Of a DNA stretch of 64,000 bases, positions 1-10,003 are shown one piece after another. The translations under genes and the position numbers were made by a program. The notes below the pieces were generated by a model. The model was not told the DNA's origin and ran no database searches. It worked only from the letters and a program-made list of their open reading frames with translations. This DNA is from Chloroflexota bacterium (GTDB lineage Bacteria; Chloroflexota; Anaerolineae; Anaerolineales; Anaerolineaceae). Numbering within the stretch: the stretch's first letter is position 1; each line of letters opens with the position of its first letter. Location of the stretch: positions 53,710 through 117,709 of the forward strand of contig JAAYUC010000009.1 of assembly GCA_012517865.1 (NCBI GenBank), given 5' to 3'.

Positions 1-1782
1 CACCAACACGCGGCCGTCCCGCAGCAGGGTGGCCGTGTGCATTTGGCGGGCGGAATTCATGGACCCTGTGTCCGACCAGGTATTGGTTTCCGGGTCGTAA
101 ATTTCAGCGCTGGCAATAATATCATTCCCCGAGTATCCTCCGGCGACCAACACCTTGCCGTTCGGCAAAAGGGTGCTGGAGTGGCTTCTGCGCGGCGTGT
201 TCATCGGCGCGGCAGTTGTCCAGGTTTCTGTTAGCGGGTCATAAATCTCCGTGCTGGCGAGGATTGAACTATCGCTTACAGCCACCCCGCCAGTAACTAA
301 CACCCTGCCGTCCGCCAGCAGGGTGGCATTGGATTCATAACGGTTTTCGTTGAGAGACCCTACGATTTTCCATTGGTCCTTAGCGGGGTTGTAAATTTCA
401 CTTTCAGCCACCATGCCTCCCGCGTAAAGCACATCGCCTCCCATCAACAGCGTGGCTGTGGGCAGCATGCGGTGGTAAATCGGCGCAGAGGCAAAGCTTG
501 AGCTTTCACTCAGTGGGTCATAGAGTTCCGCGGTGACGGTCGGTTCATAATAATCCCCACTCAAGATAAGCACTTTTCCACTGACGAGCAGGGTAGCTGT
601 GGAGCCAACCCGAGGAATTTGCAAGGGTCCCCCCGCGTGCCAGGTTCCCTCGCGCAGGTCGAGAATTTCGGAACTGATAAGCGCGCCGCCGTTGTATCCA
701 CCGGCCACTATCAAGCGGCCGTCAGGAAGGAGCGCGGTAGCTTGTTGAAAACGGGCCTGATTAAGCGAAGGTCCGGCAGTCCAGCTTCCCAGCTCTCCGT
801 CTTTGTAATCGTATATTTCCGTTGAGCTTAATCCCTCCCCAAAAAACGAGAAATAACCGCCGGTCACGATGACTTTGCCGTTGGGAAGCAGCGTGGCGCT
901 GTGAATAAAACGTGCGGTATTCATGGAAGGCACGCTCGTCCAGGTATTCGCGGCAGGGTCAAAAACCTCAGCCTCACTCAACGAAGTGCTGCTAGAATCC
1001 GCGCCGCCGGCCACCAGCACCTTCCCATTGGGCAGGAGCACCGCGGTATGAGACGAACGAGGGGTAATCATCGGGCTGACCACTGTCCAGGTATTCAGCT
1101 CGGGGTCATAAATTTCAGCGCTGCTGAGAGCGCTCAGATACCGTTCTCCCCCCGCCACCAGCACTCTGCCGTCTGGCAGCAGCGTGGCGGTGTGGCCGCT
1201 GCGTCCGTCGTGCATGGAGGCGACCTGAATCCACATATCCTCGACAGGGTCGTATATCTCGGCGCTTGGGTCGCCGCTGTTGGAGCCGTATCCTCCCGCG
1301 ACCAGCACTTTTCCATTCAGCAGAAGGGTGGCTGTATGGTAATTGCGCGCCACATGCAAATCGTCGACATAAGACCATAAGTTCATCTGCGGGTCAAACA
1401 GTTCAGCGGTATACAGCCGGCCGCCATTGTACCCGCCAGCCACCAGCACCTTCCCGTTCAGGAGCACCGTCGCCGTGTGCGAGTAGCGGTTGGTCTGCAA
1501 ATTGGGATAAAAGTTCCAGTCATTCGTGGCTGGGTCATATGCCTCCACAGTGGCCATCGCCGCGCTGCCGTCAAACCCCCCAATCACCAGCAGTTTCCCC
1601 TCGGGCAGCAGCACATTGGACGAGGCATAGCGGGGAGTGGTGAGGCTGTCTGTGTAAATCCAGCCCGCGGAGGCTTTGGCCGGGGCCGGGCCAGTGAGGC
1701 TTCCACACAAGAGGAAGGCAAGAAAAACCATCAAAACGCGAACAAAGAGAGATTTGGACATTTTATGCGCCTTGGAATGCAT
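1..1782 (-). CDS. Secreted kelch-repeat protein, 3' end truncated by window edge
   Basis: Reverse-strand translation is open from ATG at 1782 (preceded by AGGAGG) to base 1: MHSKAHKMSKSLFVRVLMVFLAFLLCGSLTG..., then many repeats of the type HTATLLPNGKVLVAGGYxxxxxxSAEIYDPxTNTW. Missing from the supplied ORF track because no stop lies inside the window. Confidence 0.9.
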   Translation of the reverse strand, partial: MHSKAHKMSKSLFVRVLMVFLAFLLCGSLTGPAPAKASAGWIYTDSLTTPRYASSNVLLPEGKLLVIGGFDGSAAMATVEAYDPATNDWNFYPNLQTNRYSHTATVLLNGKVLVAGGYNGGRLYTAELFDPQMNLWSYVDDLHVARNYHTATLLLNGKVLVAGGYGSNSGDPSAEIYDPVEDMWIQVASMHDGRSGHTATLLPDGRVLVAGGERYLSALSSAEIYDPELNTWTVVSPMITPRSSHTAVLLPNGKVLVAGGADSSSTSLSEAEVFDPAANTWTSVPSMNTARFIHSATLLPNGKVIVTGGYFSFFGEGLSSTEIYDYKDGELGSWTAGPSLNQARFQQATALLPDGRLIVAGGYNGGALISSEILDLREGTWHAGGPLQIPRVGSTATLLVSGKVLILSGDYYEPTVTAELYDPLSESSSFASAPIYHRMLPTATLLMGGDVLYAGGMVAESEIYNPAKDQWKIVGSLNENRYESNATLLADGRVLVTGGVAVSDSSILASTEIYDPLTETWTTAAPMNTPRRSHSSTLLPNGKVLVAGGYSGNDIIASAEIYDPETNTWSDTGSMNSARQMHTATLLRDGRVLV

Positions 1783-2135
1783 GATAACCTCCTGTAATTG
1801 TGGACTGAATTGGTAAAGTCTGATGGTGCTGCTGGTTGGTCAAGAAAGAACCAGGCTTGTCCAACCAGTCAATAAAAACATGGTTTTTGGCTGATGCGAA
1901 GCGGTGATTTGGAGTGTGTCTCCTCCTGTTTCAAATGGCGGGACCTTGGATACAAAGAATTTTACCACGCTTGCACCCTTTGTTTTGTTTTTTTCCTAAA
2001 ACTCCCTCTTGAAAATTCTGAAGCGTTATATAATTAGCAATATCCACCCAATGTACCCTCACATTGCGAATTGCATTTAAGCAAAGTACCTTATGTGCAC
2101 ATATACATTTCACAATTGACTAACAGGAGGCGGCT

Positions 2136-4508
2136 GTGCGTAAATTGATTGGTAAGTATGTGGGAAAACATATTTTTGTTTCAGTTCTGGTTGTATTATT
2201 CTCTCTATCATCTCTTCAAATCCAACCTATCAGGGCTCAGGGAAACACAATTTATTACGCCGCGCCGTCCCCAATGGGCGTGGGGGACTGCAGCGCGTGG
2301 GAGAACGCCTGCGACCTGCAGACCGCGTTGACAACAGCCGTGGCGCCAGCCGAAATTTGGGTGAAGGCGGGCGTGCACAAGCCCACCATTGTCCCGGACA
2401 GCCGGGACGCAGCCTTCACTCTGCGCAGCGGCGTGGAAGTGTACGGCGGCTTTGCCGGCACCGAAACTGCGCGCGAACAGCGCGACTGGCGGCTGAACCT
2501 GACGATTCTCAGCGGGGATATTGACAATAACGACATCAATGAGGACGGCAACTTCATCATTGAGGATGTGGTTGAGATTGTGGGCGCAAACAGCAGGCAT
2601 GTGGTGGTAGGCAGCGGTGTGGACGCCACCAGCATCCTGGATGGGTTGGTGATTACTGCGGGGAAAGACGCGGGCGTAACAGGCGCAGGTATTTTATTGG
2701 TTGGGGGCAGCACGCCAATCTTTAGAAATCTGCTGATTTCTGGCAACTACGCAGGGACGGGAGGCGGCTTAAATATCGACGGTAGCGGGCCTACCATTGT
2801 AAATACCATCTTTGCACACAACTTTGCGGAGTACCGCGGCGGCGGCATGAATGACAGCGTCAATATTAACACAACTCTGATTAACTGTGAGTTCTACGAT
2901 AATGTTTCCCGGGATAACCACGGCGCAGCGATTATGACGGGGTATTCCAAGCTGACAGGCGGCGTACTGAAAATAATCAACACGCTCTTCCATTACAATT
3001 ACACACCGTATGCAGTCGCAGGAATATTCGCCGATAATACCAACGTGCAGCTTTACAATGTCACGTTCAGCGAAAATATCTCAGGTGGAGAGCCCGCGGC
3101 TGTTCTTTCTTATCAGAGCACCTGGACCGTGGCTAATGTTATCGTATGGGGAAATCACTCGCCGGGGGGTATCGAATTTCAGTATGTTTCCTCTTCCAAT
3201 ATTAATATCCTAAACAGTGATATCGCAGCTTGCGGCGCTTCGGGGGCTACCTGGCATCCTGAATTATGCGGCTCCGACGGCGGAGGCAACATCCAGGCAG
3301 ACCCCTTGTTTGTGAACCCCGGGCTTGGGAACTTCCGCCTGGGCCAATCCTCGCTGGCGGTTGACGCGGGAAATAACGCCTTTGTCCCGGTTGGAATCAC
3401 TACCGACCTGGACGGCAATGCCCGTTTCGTGGATATGCCCGTCCCGGATACCGGCCTGGGCACCCCGCCGATTGTGGATATGGGCGCGTACGAAGCCTAT
3501 GAGGACGCAGCTGCTCCGACGGTGAGCTCCATCACAGCGCGTGACCCAAACCCGACGAACGCGAACCATGTGCGCTTTTTGGTGAACTTTTCTGAACCCG
3601 TCTTTGGAGTCAGCACTGAAAGCTTTGACCTGTCCTCGATAGGGCTGACCGGCACCAATATTGAATCGGTTACGGGCGGACCGGTTTATTGGGTGGTGAC
3701 TGTGAACACCGGCGAGGGCGACGGCAGCCTGCGTCTGGATGTACCCGAAGGGGCTGAGGTCTGGGACCTGATGGGCAACGCGCTCACGGGCCTGCCCTAT
3801 CAGGGTGGGGCGAGCTATGTCATTGACCGCACCCAGCCGGAAGTGCTTTCCAGCACGCGCGCAAACCCCAACCCGATCAACACTTACCTGGTAAACTTCG
3901 ATGTGACTTTTAGCGAAACGGTGACTGGCGCGGACACGAGTGATTTTGAATTGAGCGTGGAAGGCGGCATCTCGGGTGCCAGTATTTATACCATTTATGA
4001 CTTTGGGGACCATATTCGTGTGGCAGTGCTCACCGGCAGCGGTGATGGGACCATCCGCCTGGATGTGGTAGAGGAGGCGGAAATCGCCGACCTGGCCGGC
4101 AATCCGATTGCCGGGCTGCCGTATACCGAGGGCGAGGCGTACACGATAGATAAGACCCGTCCCACTGTGCTTTCCATCCTGCGCGCTGACCCGAACCCGA
4201 CCCGGGAACTGGAGGTGGATTACACCGTCACTTTCTCAGAGGCTGTCTCGGGGGTGGGCGTGCCGGATTTCGTGGTAACCGGATTTGGCGGCAATACCGG
4301 AGCGAGCGTCTTGAGCGTCAGCGGCAGCGGGGACTCGTATGTCGTGACGGTATCCACCGGTACGGGTGGCGGCAGGCTGCGCCTGGATATTCCTTACACG
4401 GCCATTATTTGGGACGCGGCAAATAATTGGTTTGAGGGATATTACACCAGCGGCGAAGAGTACACTGTGCTGTACTTTGACATGTTCCTGCCGCAGCTGA
4501 GCAAGTAA
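2136..4508 (+). CDS. Secreted protein with N-terminal right-handed beta-helix-like region and C-terminal tandem Ig-like repeats
   Basis: 790 aa; signal-peptide-like N-terminus; GTG start with AGGAGG; GGGLNIDGSGPTIVNTIFAHNFA type beta-helix text; three RADPNPT...VxFSExVxGVxxxDF modules. Confidence 0.85.
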   Translation: MRKLIGKYVGKHIFVSVLVVLFSLSSLQIQPIRAQGNTIYYAAPSPMGVGDCSAWENACDLQTALTTAVAPAEIWVKAGVHKPTIVPDSRDAAFTLRSGVEVYGGFAGTETAREQRDWRLNLTILSGDIDNNDINEDGNFIIEDVVEIVGANSRHVVVGSGVDATSILDGLVITAGKDAGVTGAGILLVGGSTPIFRNLLISGNYAGTGGGLNIDGSGPTIVNTIFAHNFAEYRGGGMNDSVNINTTLINCEFYDNVSRDNHGAAIMTGYSKLTGGVLKIINTLFHYNYTPYAVAGIFADNTNVQLYNVTFSENISGGEPAAVLSYQSTWTVANVIVWGNHSPGGIEFQYVSSSNINILNSDIAACGASGATWHPELCGSDGGGNIQADPLFVNPGLGNFRLGQSSLAVDAGNNAFVPVGITTDLDGNARFVDMPVPDTGLGTPPIVDMGAYEAYEDAAAPTVSSITARDPNPTNANHVRFLVNFSEPVFGVSTESFDLSSIGLTGTNIESVTGGPVYWVVTVNTGEGDGSLRLDVPEGAEVWDLMGNALTGLPYQGGASYVIDRTQPEVLSSTRANPNPINTYLVNFDVTFSETVTGADTSDFELSVEGGISGASIYTIYDFGDHIRVAVLTGSGDGTIRLDVVEEAEIADLAGNPIAGLPYTEGEAYTIDKTRPTVLSILRADPNPTRELEVDYTVTFSEAVSGVGVPDFVVTGFGGNTGASVLSVSGSGDSYVVTVSTGTGGGRLRLDIPYTAIIWDAANNWFEGYYTSGEEYTVLYFDMFLPQLSK

Positions 4509-4540
4509 ACCCTTGATTTACTGTATCTTCAGGTTAATCC

Positions 4541-4577
4541 AAGCACACCCGCCGCGGCGGGTGTGCTTGCTGTTTTG
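4541..4577. terminator. Perfect 28-bp palindromic hairpin, likely bidirectional terminator
   Basis: AAGCACACCCGCCGCGGCGGGTGTGCTT followed by T-rich sequence between convergent genes. Confidence 0.75.
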
Positions 4578-4593
4578 TATATGGAAACGAGAC

Positions 4594-5247
4594 TTACAGC
4601 GCCAGTGCAAGCACGGCGAACCACAGCACCATGCTCAGAAAGACTGCCCACTCTGCGATGCTCAGGCGGCTGACGCGCGGGCGGGCTTTTTCGGCGGGGG
4701 CTTCCAGGGCTTTATTTTCTTTGTTTCGCCGCGCGGCCAGCGCCAGGAAGTACGCAAACGCGGCAATGCCGGGCAGCCCTGCCAGGCCGTAAGCCCGCGC
4801 GATGCGCACGGCGCCTTCCGGTTGGGTGATGATGACAAAGGTGAAGAGGATTAACATCGCCAGGCCGGCGCGGAAGAACGCTATGGCCGAGGCGGCGTGC
4901 TGTTTGTACAGGTTGAGCGGGAAGAGCCCCACCAGCGCCAGGCTGATGGCGCACAGCGCGCCAATCACACCCGCGATTCTGGCCAGCGTGCCCGGCAGAA
5001 TCATGCCCAGAGAGATGCATGCAATCAAGAGGCACAAGCCGCTGACTATGAGGCTGAAGTTGAACCAGCCGGCTTTCGCGGAAACACCTTCCTCGCCAAG
5101 TTCGGAGATGAAATGATTCAGGGGGGAGTAGCGCTCGCCGTCTTTGCCGCGGTAAAAAATGCCGGCCACCAGCGCGCCAATCAGCACTACCAGCACGCCG
5201 GCAGCGCCGGCGAGTTTGAAGGTAAGAGGGTCAGAGAAGAATGCCAC
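4594..5247 (-). CDS. DUF998-like multi-TM membrane protein
   Basis: ORF 4594..5325; GTG at 5247 preceded by AAGGAG is the likelier start (VAFFSDPLTFKLAGAAGVL...); NHFISELGEEG...LVGLFPLN pattern. Confidence 0.7.
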   Translation of the reverse strand: MAFFSDPLTFKLAGAAGVLVVLIGALVAGIFYRGKDGERYSPLNHFISELGEEGVSAKAGWFNFSLIVSGLCLLIACISLGMILPGTLARIAGVIGALCAISLALVGLFPLNLYKQHAASAIAFFRAGLAMLILFTFVIITQPEGAVRIARAYGLAGLPGIAAFAYFLALAARRNKENKALEAPAEKARPRVSRLSIAEWAVFLSMVLWFAVLALAL

Positions 5248-5290
5248 AGGTAAGCTCCTTGGGTTGGTCTGATGAAAGTATACCCTGAAC

Positions 5291-5986
5291 TCAGGCCGCG
5301 GAGCGCCCCGCCCGGTAGGGGCCAAATTTGCGATAAGCCTCTGGTTTGGCGCGGCTCAGGCGTTCGGTGGCCGGGCTGAGCAGGTAAAAACCGCCGTTGC
5401 GGTGTAATAAGGGGATGCGCCGGCGGGCCTGGATGAAAGCCTCGCGCATTTCTTCCGAAAGGTAATAGTAAGAGTCGTAATCCTCCGGGCAGTCTGCCAG
5501 CAGCTGGTCGTAGGTCTGGATGAACTCGGCGCGGAAGTCTGTGCTTACCGCGTCCAGATGGCTGAGCAGCCAGCAATACGGCTCAAAATCCCAATGGTAA
5601 GCCAGCCCGATAAAGCGGTCGTCCGCGGTGATGTAGGGGAAGAAGGGGAACTGCCGGCAGCTGACGCTGCGGTATTCGCGCTGGCAGGCCTGGGGGCCCA
5701 GGCAGGCCAGCAGGCGCATATGGGCGGGCGTGTCGGCCTGAAGGCGGCCGGGGTCTTCCGGCTCGGAGGCGCACTCGTCGCCGCGCCAGGGGTGCCAGCG
5801 CGCGGTGCGCGCGCGCAGGTACTCCCATTCCTCGAGGTAGGCGGCCGGTACAGCCCAGCAGATATCGCAGCAGAAGGGGATGCCGCGCGGATTGTGTGGC
5901 GCACAGCGCAAGCCGCAGTCGAAGCTGGTGGCAGGCGCGTTAAAGCCGGCGTAGAGCGCGGGAATGTTGAGCGGTGGCCTGGACAT
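5291..5986 (-). CDS. Cysteine-cluster protein, YkgJ/UPF0153-like
   Basis: 231 aa; FDCGLRCAPHNPRGIPFCCDICWAVP ... LLACLGPQACQREYRSVSCRQFPFFPYI. Confidence 0.55.
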   Translation of the reverse strand: MSRPPLNIPALYAGFNAPATSFDCGLRCAPHNPRGIPFCCDICWAVPAAYLEEWEYLRARTARWHPWRGDECASEPEDPGRLQADTPAHMRLLACLGPQACQREYRSVSCRQFPFFPYITADDRFIGLAYHWDFEPYCWLLSHLDAVSTDFRAEFIQTYDQLLADCPEDYDSYYYLSEEMREAFIQARRRIPLLHRNGGFYLLSPATERLSRAKPEAYRKFGPYRAGRSAA

Positions 5987-6058
5987 GCGTTCATTGTATC
6001 AGGATGACGAGTTTTCGTCATTGCGAAGGAGCGTCAGCGACTGTGGCAATCTGCCCCC

Positions 6059-6326
6059 GTTCTTGCATGGTCTCCCGACCATGCAAGGCGCCTGACCGTT
6101 AGGTCTCCCTTTTTCAACGAGCGCAAAAACGGAGACCTAAAGGTCATCTACCCCGCTCGGTGAGGACACCGGCGGGAACACGGGTTTTCGTCATTGCCTC
6201 GTTCTTGCATGGTCTCCCGACCATGCAAGGCGCTTGACCGTTAGGTCTCCCTTTTTCAACGAGCGCAAAAATGGAGACCTAAAGGTCATCTACCTCGCTC
6301 GGAGAGGACGCCGGCGGGAACACGGG
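6059..6326. repeat. Two direct copies (126 bp each, offset 142) of a double-hairpin repeat
   Basis: 6059-6184 and 6201-6326 nearly identical; each has TTGCATGGTCtcccGACCATGCAA and TTAGGTCTCC...GGAGACCTAA. Confidence 0.9.
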
Positions 6327-6394
6327 GACATTGTACCCCCTGAGGGTGTTCAAGCCGGCTGATACTTGGAAAATCAGGTGTGTTAAAAGGAAAA

Positions 6395-6466
6395 AGCGGG
6401 CGACCGGATTCGAACCGGCGAATGTTAGCTTGGAAGGCTAATGCCTTACCACTTGGCGACGCCCGC
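6395..6466 (-). tRNA. tRNA-Gly (anticodon UCC)
   Basis: Reverse strand GCGGGCGTCGCCAAGTGGTAAGGCATTAGCCTTCCAAGCTAACATTCGCCGGTTCGAATCCGGTCGCCCGC; cloverleaf with CTTCCAA loop; no encoded CCA. Confidence 0.93.
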
Positions 6467-6533
6467 GTGCACTATATTTTATGCAATTCGCAGCCCGGCG
6501 TCAATGCCGGCGCCGCGTCAAACCTATGCCAGT

Positions 6534-7970
6534 CTACTGCCTCAACAACTCCAAAAGCAGCTCGCGGGTGCGTTTGGGGTCGGCTTTTCCGCCTGTGCGG
6601 CGCATCACCTGCCCCACAAACCACCCCAGCAGGCTTTCCTTGCCAGCCCTAAAGTTCTGCATTTCAGAGGGGGATTCTTCCAGAATGGCGGCGATTTGCT
6701 GGCGCAGGGTGTCTTCATCCGCGATTAACCCCAGGCCTTCGTCCGCGACAATTTGCGAGGCTTTCCCCGCTCCGGCTTCCACTCTGGCAAGCAGGCTTTT
6801 GCCAGTGGCTGGATTAATCTTTCCGCCTTCCACCAACTGGATAATTTCCGCCAGGTCCGCCGGTCGCAGGCGCAGTTCAGCGGCGCTCTTGCCGGTGTCG
6901 TTCATCAGGCGGATGAGGTCATTCATCATCCAATTGGAGACGAGCTTTGCCGCGCCGCCGCAAAGCTGCACGCTTTCCTCGTAGTAATCCGAGAGCCCGC
7001 GTTCGCTGGTCAGAATTTCCGCGTCGTAGGCTGAAAGCTGGTAATCCTGGATAAAGCGCGCGCGCCGGGCGAGCGGCAGTTCCGGCAGGCTGTTTTGCAC
7101 CGCCGCGATTTCCGCGGCTGTCAGCACCACGGGCAGCAGGTCGGGCTCGCGGAAGTAGCGGTAGTCGGCCTCTGTTTCCTTGGAGCGCATTTTGCGCAGA
7201 GTGCCGGTATCGGCGTCCCAATCCAAGGTGTAGGATTCGATGCGCTGGCCGGCTTCCACAGCGTCAATCTGGCGCTTGGCTTCTTCGCTAATCGCCTGGC
7301 GCACCGCGTCGATGGAATTGACGTTCTTAATTTCTGTTTTGGTGTTCAGCATGCTGCTGCCGGCTTCGCGGATGGAAACGTTCGCGTCGCAGCGCAGGTG
7401 TCCGCGCTCCATATCCGCTTCTGAAACGCCAATCCAGCGCAGCAGCTGACGCAGCTGCGTGAGGTACTGGGCGGCTTCCTCGCCTGAGCGCAAATCGGGC
7501 TCGGTGACCATCTCCACCAGCGGCACGCCGCAGCGGTTGAAGTCCACCAGGCGTTCGCCGCGATCAATCTTGGTTTTGCCGGCGTCCTCCTCCAGGTGCA
7601 GTTTGTGGATTCGCACGCGCCGCTCGGAACCGTCGGGCATGCGCAGGTCCATGTAACCGCCCTTGCCGATGGGTTCGTCGAACTGGGTAATCTGGTAGCC
7701 TTTGGGCAGGTCCGGGTAAAAGTAGTTTTTGCGGTCAAAGTAAGAGATTGGATTGATTTCGGCGTGCATGGCGGCGGCCAGCAGCGCGCCTTTTCGCACA
7801 GCTTCAGCGTTCAGAACGGGGAGCACGCCGGGCAGGCCGCTGCAGACCGGGCAGATGTTGGTATTCGGCGGCGCGCCCCACGAATCCGCCTTGCAAGAGC
7901 AGAAAATTTTGCTGGCGGTGTTCAGCTGAATGTGCGTTTCCAGGCCGATGACAATTTCGTAAGTTTTCAT
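6534..7970 (-). CDS. gatB: Asp-tRNA(Asn)/Glu-tRNA(Gln) amidotransferase subunit B
   Basis: MKTYEIVIGLETHIQLNTASKIFCSC...; start trimmed to ATG overlapping gatA stop. Confidence 0.97.
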   Translation of the reverse strand: MKTYEIVIGLETHIQLNTASKIFCSCKADSWGAPPNTNICPVCSGLPGVLPVLNAEAVRKGALLAAAMHAEINPISYFDRKNYFYPDLPKGYQITQFDEPIGKGGYMDLRMPDGSERRVRIHKLHLEEDAGKTKIDRGERLVDFNRCGVPLVEMVTEPDLRSGEEAAQYLTQLRQLLRWIGVSEADMERGHLRCDANVSIREAGSSMLNTKTEIKNVNSIDAVRQAISEEAKRQIDAVEAGQRIESYTLDWDADTGTLRKMRSKETEADYRYFREPDLLPVVLTAAEIAAVQNSLPELPLARRARFIQDYQLSAYDAEILTSERGLSDYYEESVQLCGGAAKLVSNWMMNDLIRLMNDTGKSAAELRLRPADLAEIIQLVEGGKINPATGKSLLARVEAGAGKASQIVADEGLGLIADEDTLRQQIAAILEESPSEMQNFRAGKESLLGWFVGQVMRRTGGKADPKRTRELLLELLRQ

Positions 7971-9571
7971 GCTTTCACCTCGCTGCCGCGCAGCGCCTGC
8001 GGTTGTACCGCGCGCCATTCCGCGTCCCGGGTAGCCTGTTCGTACGCGTAAGCCGCCCGCAGAATGATATCTTCGCGGAAATCCATGCCAAAAAACTGCA
8101 CGCCGATGGGCAGCCCTTGCGGGTCCAGGCCGGCGGGAATGCTGACAGCCGGGATGCCGGCGTGATTGCCGGCCACAGTCATCTGGTCGGAGTACTGCAT
8201 CAGGACTGAATCGCCCATCACCTCGCCGCGGCGGAAAGCGGTGGTCGGTGTGGTGGGCGTCAGCAGCGCGTCCAGGCGGTACGCGCCGTTGGGGTCAAAG
8301 GCGCGTTCAAAGTCCGAACGAATCATCGAGCGCACGCGCAGGGCTTTTTGATAGTATTGGGCGCTGTGCTGTGCCGCGCTCACGTACATGCCCATCAGGA
8401 TGCGCAGCTTGGGCTGCAGCCCAAAGCCTTCGGCGCGCGTGGCGCGGTAAAGTTCGCTCAGGTCCAGGGCTGGTTTCCTGGCGCGGTAGCCGTACTTGAC
8501 GCCGTCGAAGCGGTGCAGGTTGGAAGCCGCTTCCACGCGGGAAATGACAAAATAAGCAGGGATGCCGTGGCGGGCATTGGGCATCGGCACGTTTTCTACG
8601 ATTTCCGCGCCGAGCTGCGCCAGCACTTCAGCTACAGCGCGTACAGAAGTGTTCATCTCCGGTTGAATGGCCTGAATGCTCATTTCACCGGTCAGGGTGT
8701 CTGGATAGGTGATGTGGTCATAATCCGGCGAAATTCCAATACGCATTCCGCGCACGCCTTCTTCCAGCGCTGCCAGATAGTCCGGTACCGGAGCAACCGC
8801 GCTGGTGCTGTCTTTGGGGTCGGCGCCCGCCAGCACCTGCAGCATCAGGGCCGCGTCTCTCACGTCGCGCGCCAGCGGACCAGGGCAGTCCAGCGAGGAG
8901 CCAAAGGCAATCAGGCCGTAGCGGGAAGTGCGGCCGTAGGTGGGTTTCAGGCCGACCACTCCGCAGAACGCCGCCGGCTGGCGGATGGAGCCGCCGGTAT
9001 CCGTGCCAAGGGAAAGCGGCACTTCGCGGGCGGCCACAGAAGCGGCCGAACCGCCGGAGGAACCGCCCGTGACGCGCTCGGTGTTCCACGGGTTATTCGG
9101 GTGCGGTTGAAAAGCGCTGGATTCACTTGAGGAACCGTAGGTGAATTCATCCAGGTTGGTTTTACCGATAATGAGCGCGCCGGCCTGCGCCAGACGCTCC
9201 ACCGTTGTGGCCGTATACGGCGGCCGGAAATTGTACAAAATGCGGGAAGCGGCTGTGGTGGTGGTGCCCTGCACGCAAAAGATGTCTTTAATCGAAACCG
9301 GCACACCAGCCAGCAGACCAGGGTCTTCGCCGCGCTCGAGCCGTGCCCGCACCTGCTCCGCCTGTCTGCGGGCAAGGTCCGCGGAGACTTCTATAAAGGC
9401 ATGCACCTTGCTTTCTTCAGCGGGGTCAGAGGTTTTGGGTTCCAGGCTGCCAGGAACGCCGTCCACCGCGGCAATCTGCTTCAGGTGGTCCTCCAGAACC
9501 TCCAGCGGAGAAAGCAAACCAGCGCGCACTTTTTGCGCAATTTGATAGGCCGAGAGTTGAATGCTGCTCAT
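7967..9571 (-). CDS. gatA: Asp-tRNA(Asn)/Glu-tRNA(Gln) amidotransferase subunit A
   Basis: Amidase signature GGSSGGSAASVAAREVPLSLGTDTGGSIRQPA. Confidence 0.97.
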   Translation of the reverse strand: MSSIQLSAYQIAQKVRAGLLSPLEVLEDHLKQIAAVDGVPGSLEPKTSDPAEESKVHAFIEVSADLARRQAEQVRARLERGEDPGLLAGVPVSIKDIFCVQGTTTTAASRILYNFRPPYTATTVERLAQAGALIIGKTNLDEFTYGSSSESSAFQPHPNNPWNTERVTGGSSGGSAASVAAREVPLSLGTDTGGSIRQPAAFCGVVGLKPTYGRTSRYGLIAFGSSLDCPGPLARDVRDAALMLQVLAGADPKDSTSAVAPVPDYLAALEEGVRGMRIGISPDYDHITYPDTLTGEMSIQAIQPEMNTSVRAVAEVLAQLGAEIVENVPMPNARHGIPAYFVISRVEAASNLHRFDGVKYGYRARKPALDLSELYRATRAEGFGLQPKLRILMGMYVSAAQHSAQYYQKALRVRSMIRSDFERAFDPNGAYRLDALLTPTTPTTAFRRGEVMGDSVLMQYSDQMTVAGNHAGIPAVSIPAGLDPQGLPIGVQFFGMDFREDIILRAAYAYEQATRDAEWRAVQPQALRGSEVKA

Positions 9572-9894
9572 TTCGCCTCCTCACCGCCGCGGCGGAAATC
9601 CGGGACGCGAAAGTATTCTCCGTTGCTTTCCGGCGCCAGAGCAAGGATTGCCGCGGAATCGGGGAAGGGTAGCCATTCGTCCGGTCGGGGAGGGTTGCCC
9701 TGACAATCCAACCCGTGCAGGCTGGGCTGCACGCCCTCTGCCAGTTTAATCTCACTCAATTCCTTAACCGCCGCCAGCTGGTGATTGAGTTCCGTGCGCA
9801 GATACTCGCTTTCTTCGGGGGTCAGCTCCAGGGCGGCCAAAGTGACCAGCTTGGCAAATAATTCCGGCGTGATGTAGTCAGGCGTCATAAACAC
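9568..9894 (-). CDS. gatC: Asp-tRNA(Asn)/Glu-tRNA(Gln) amidotransferase subunit C
   Basis: LAALELTPEESEYLRTELNHQLAAVKELSEI; operon context with gatA/gatB. Confidence 0.93.
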   Translation of the reverse strand: MFMTPDYITPELFAKLVTLAALELTPEESEYLRTELNHQLAAVKELSEIKLAEGVQPSLHGLDCQGNPPRPDEWLPFPDSAAILALAPESNGEYFRVPDFRRGGEEAK

Positions 9895-10003
9895 TTCCTT
9901 TTGTCATTGCGTTACGCGTTATTATAACAAGTTTCCAGCCGCGCCTGCTGAAAGCTCTCCGGCTCTGTGTGGTTTGCCCGCCTGAATGCTATAATCTCCA
10001 GGT

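Noticed and set aside
37-1797. Forward ORFs 37..234, 619..825, 901..1380, 1266..1643, 1477..1797
   Set aside because: Antisense to the kelch-repeat gene; composition reflects the reverse complement of kelch repeats
8348-9130. Forward ORF of 260 aa
   Set aside because: Antisense to gatA
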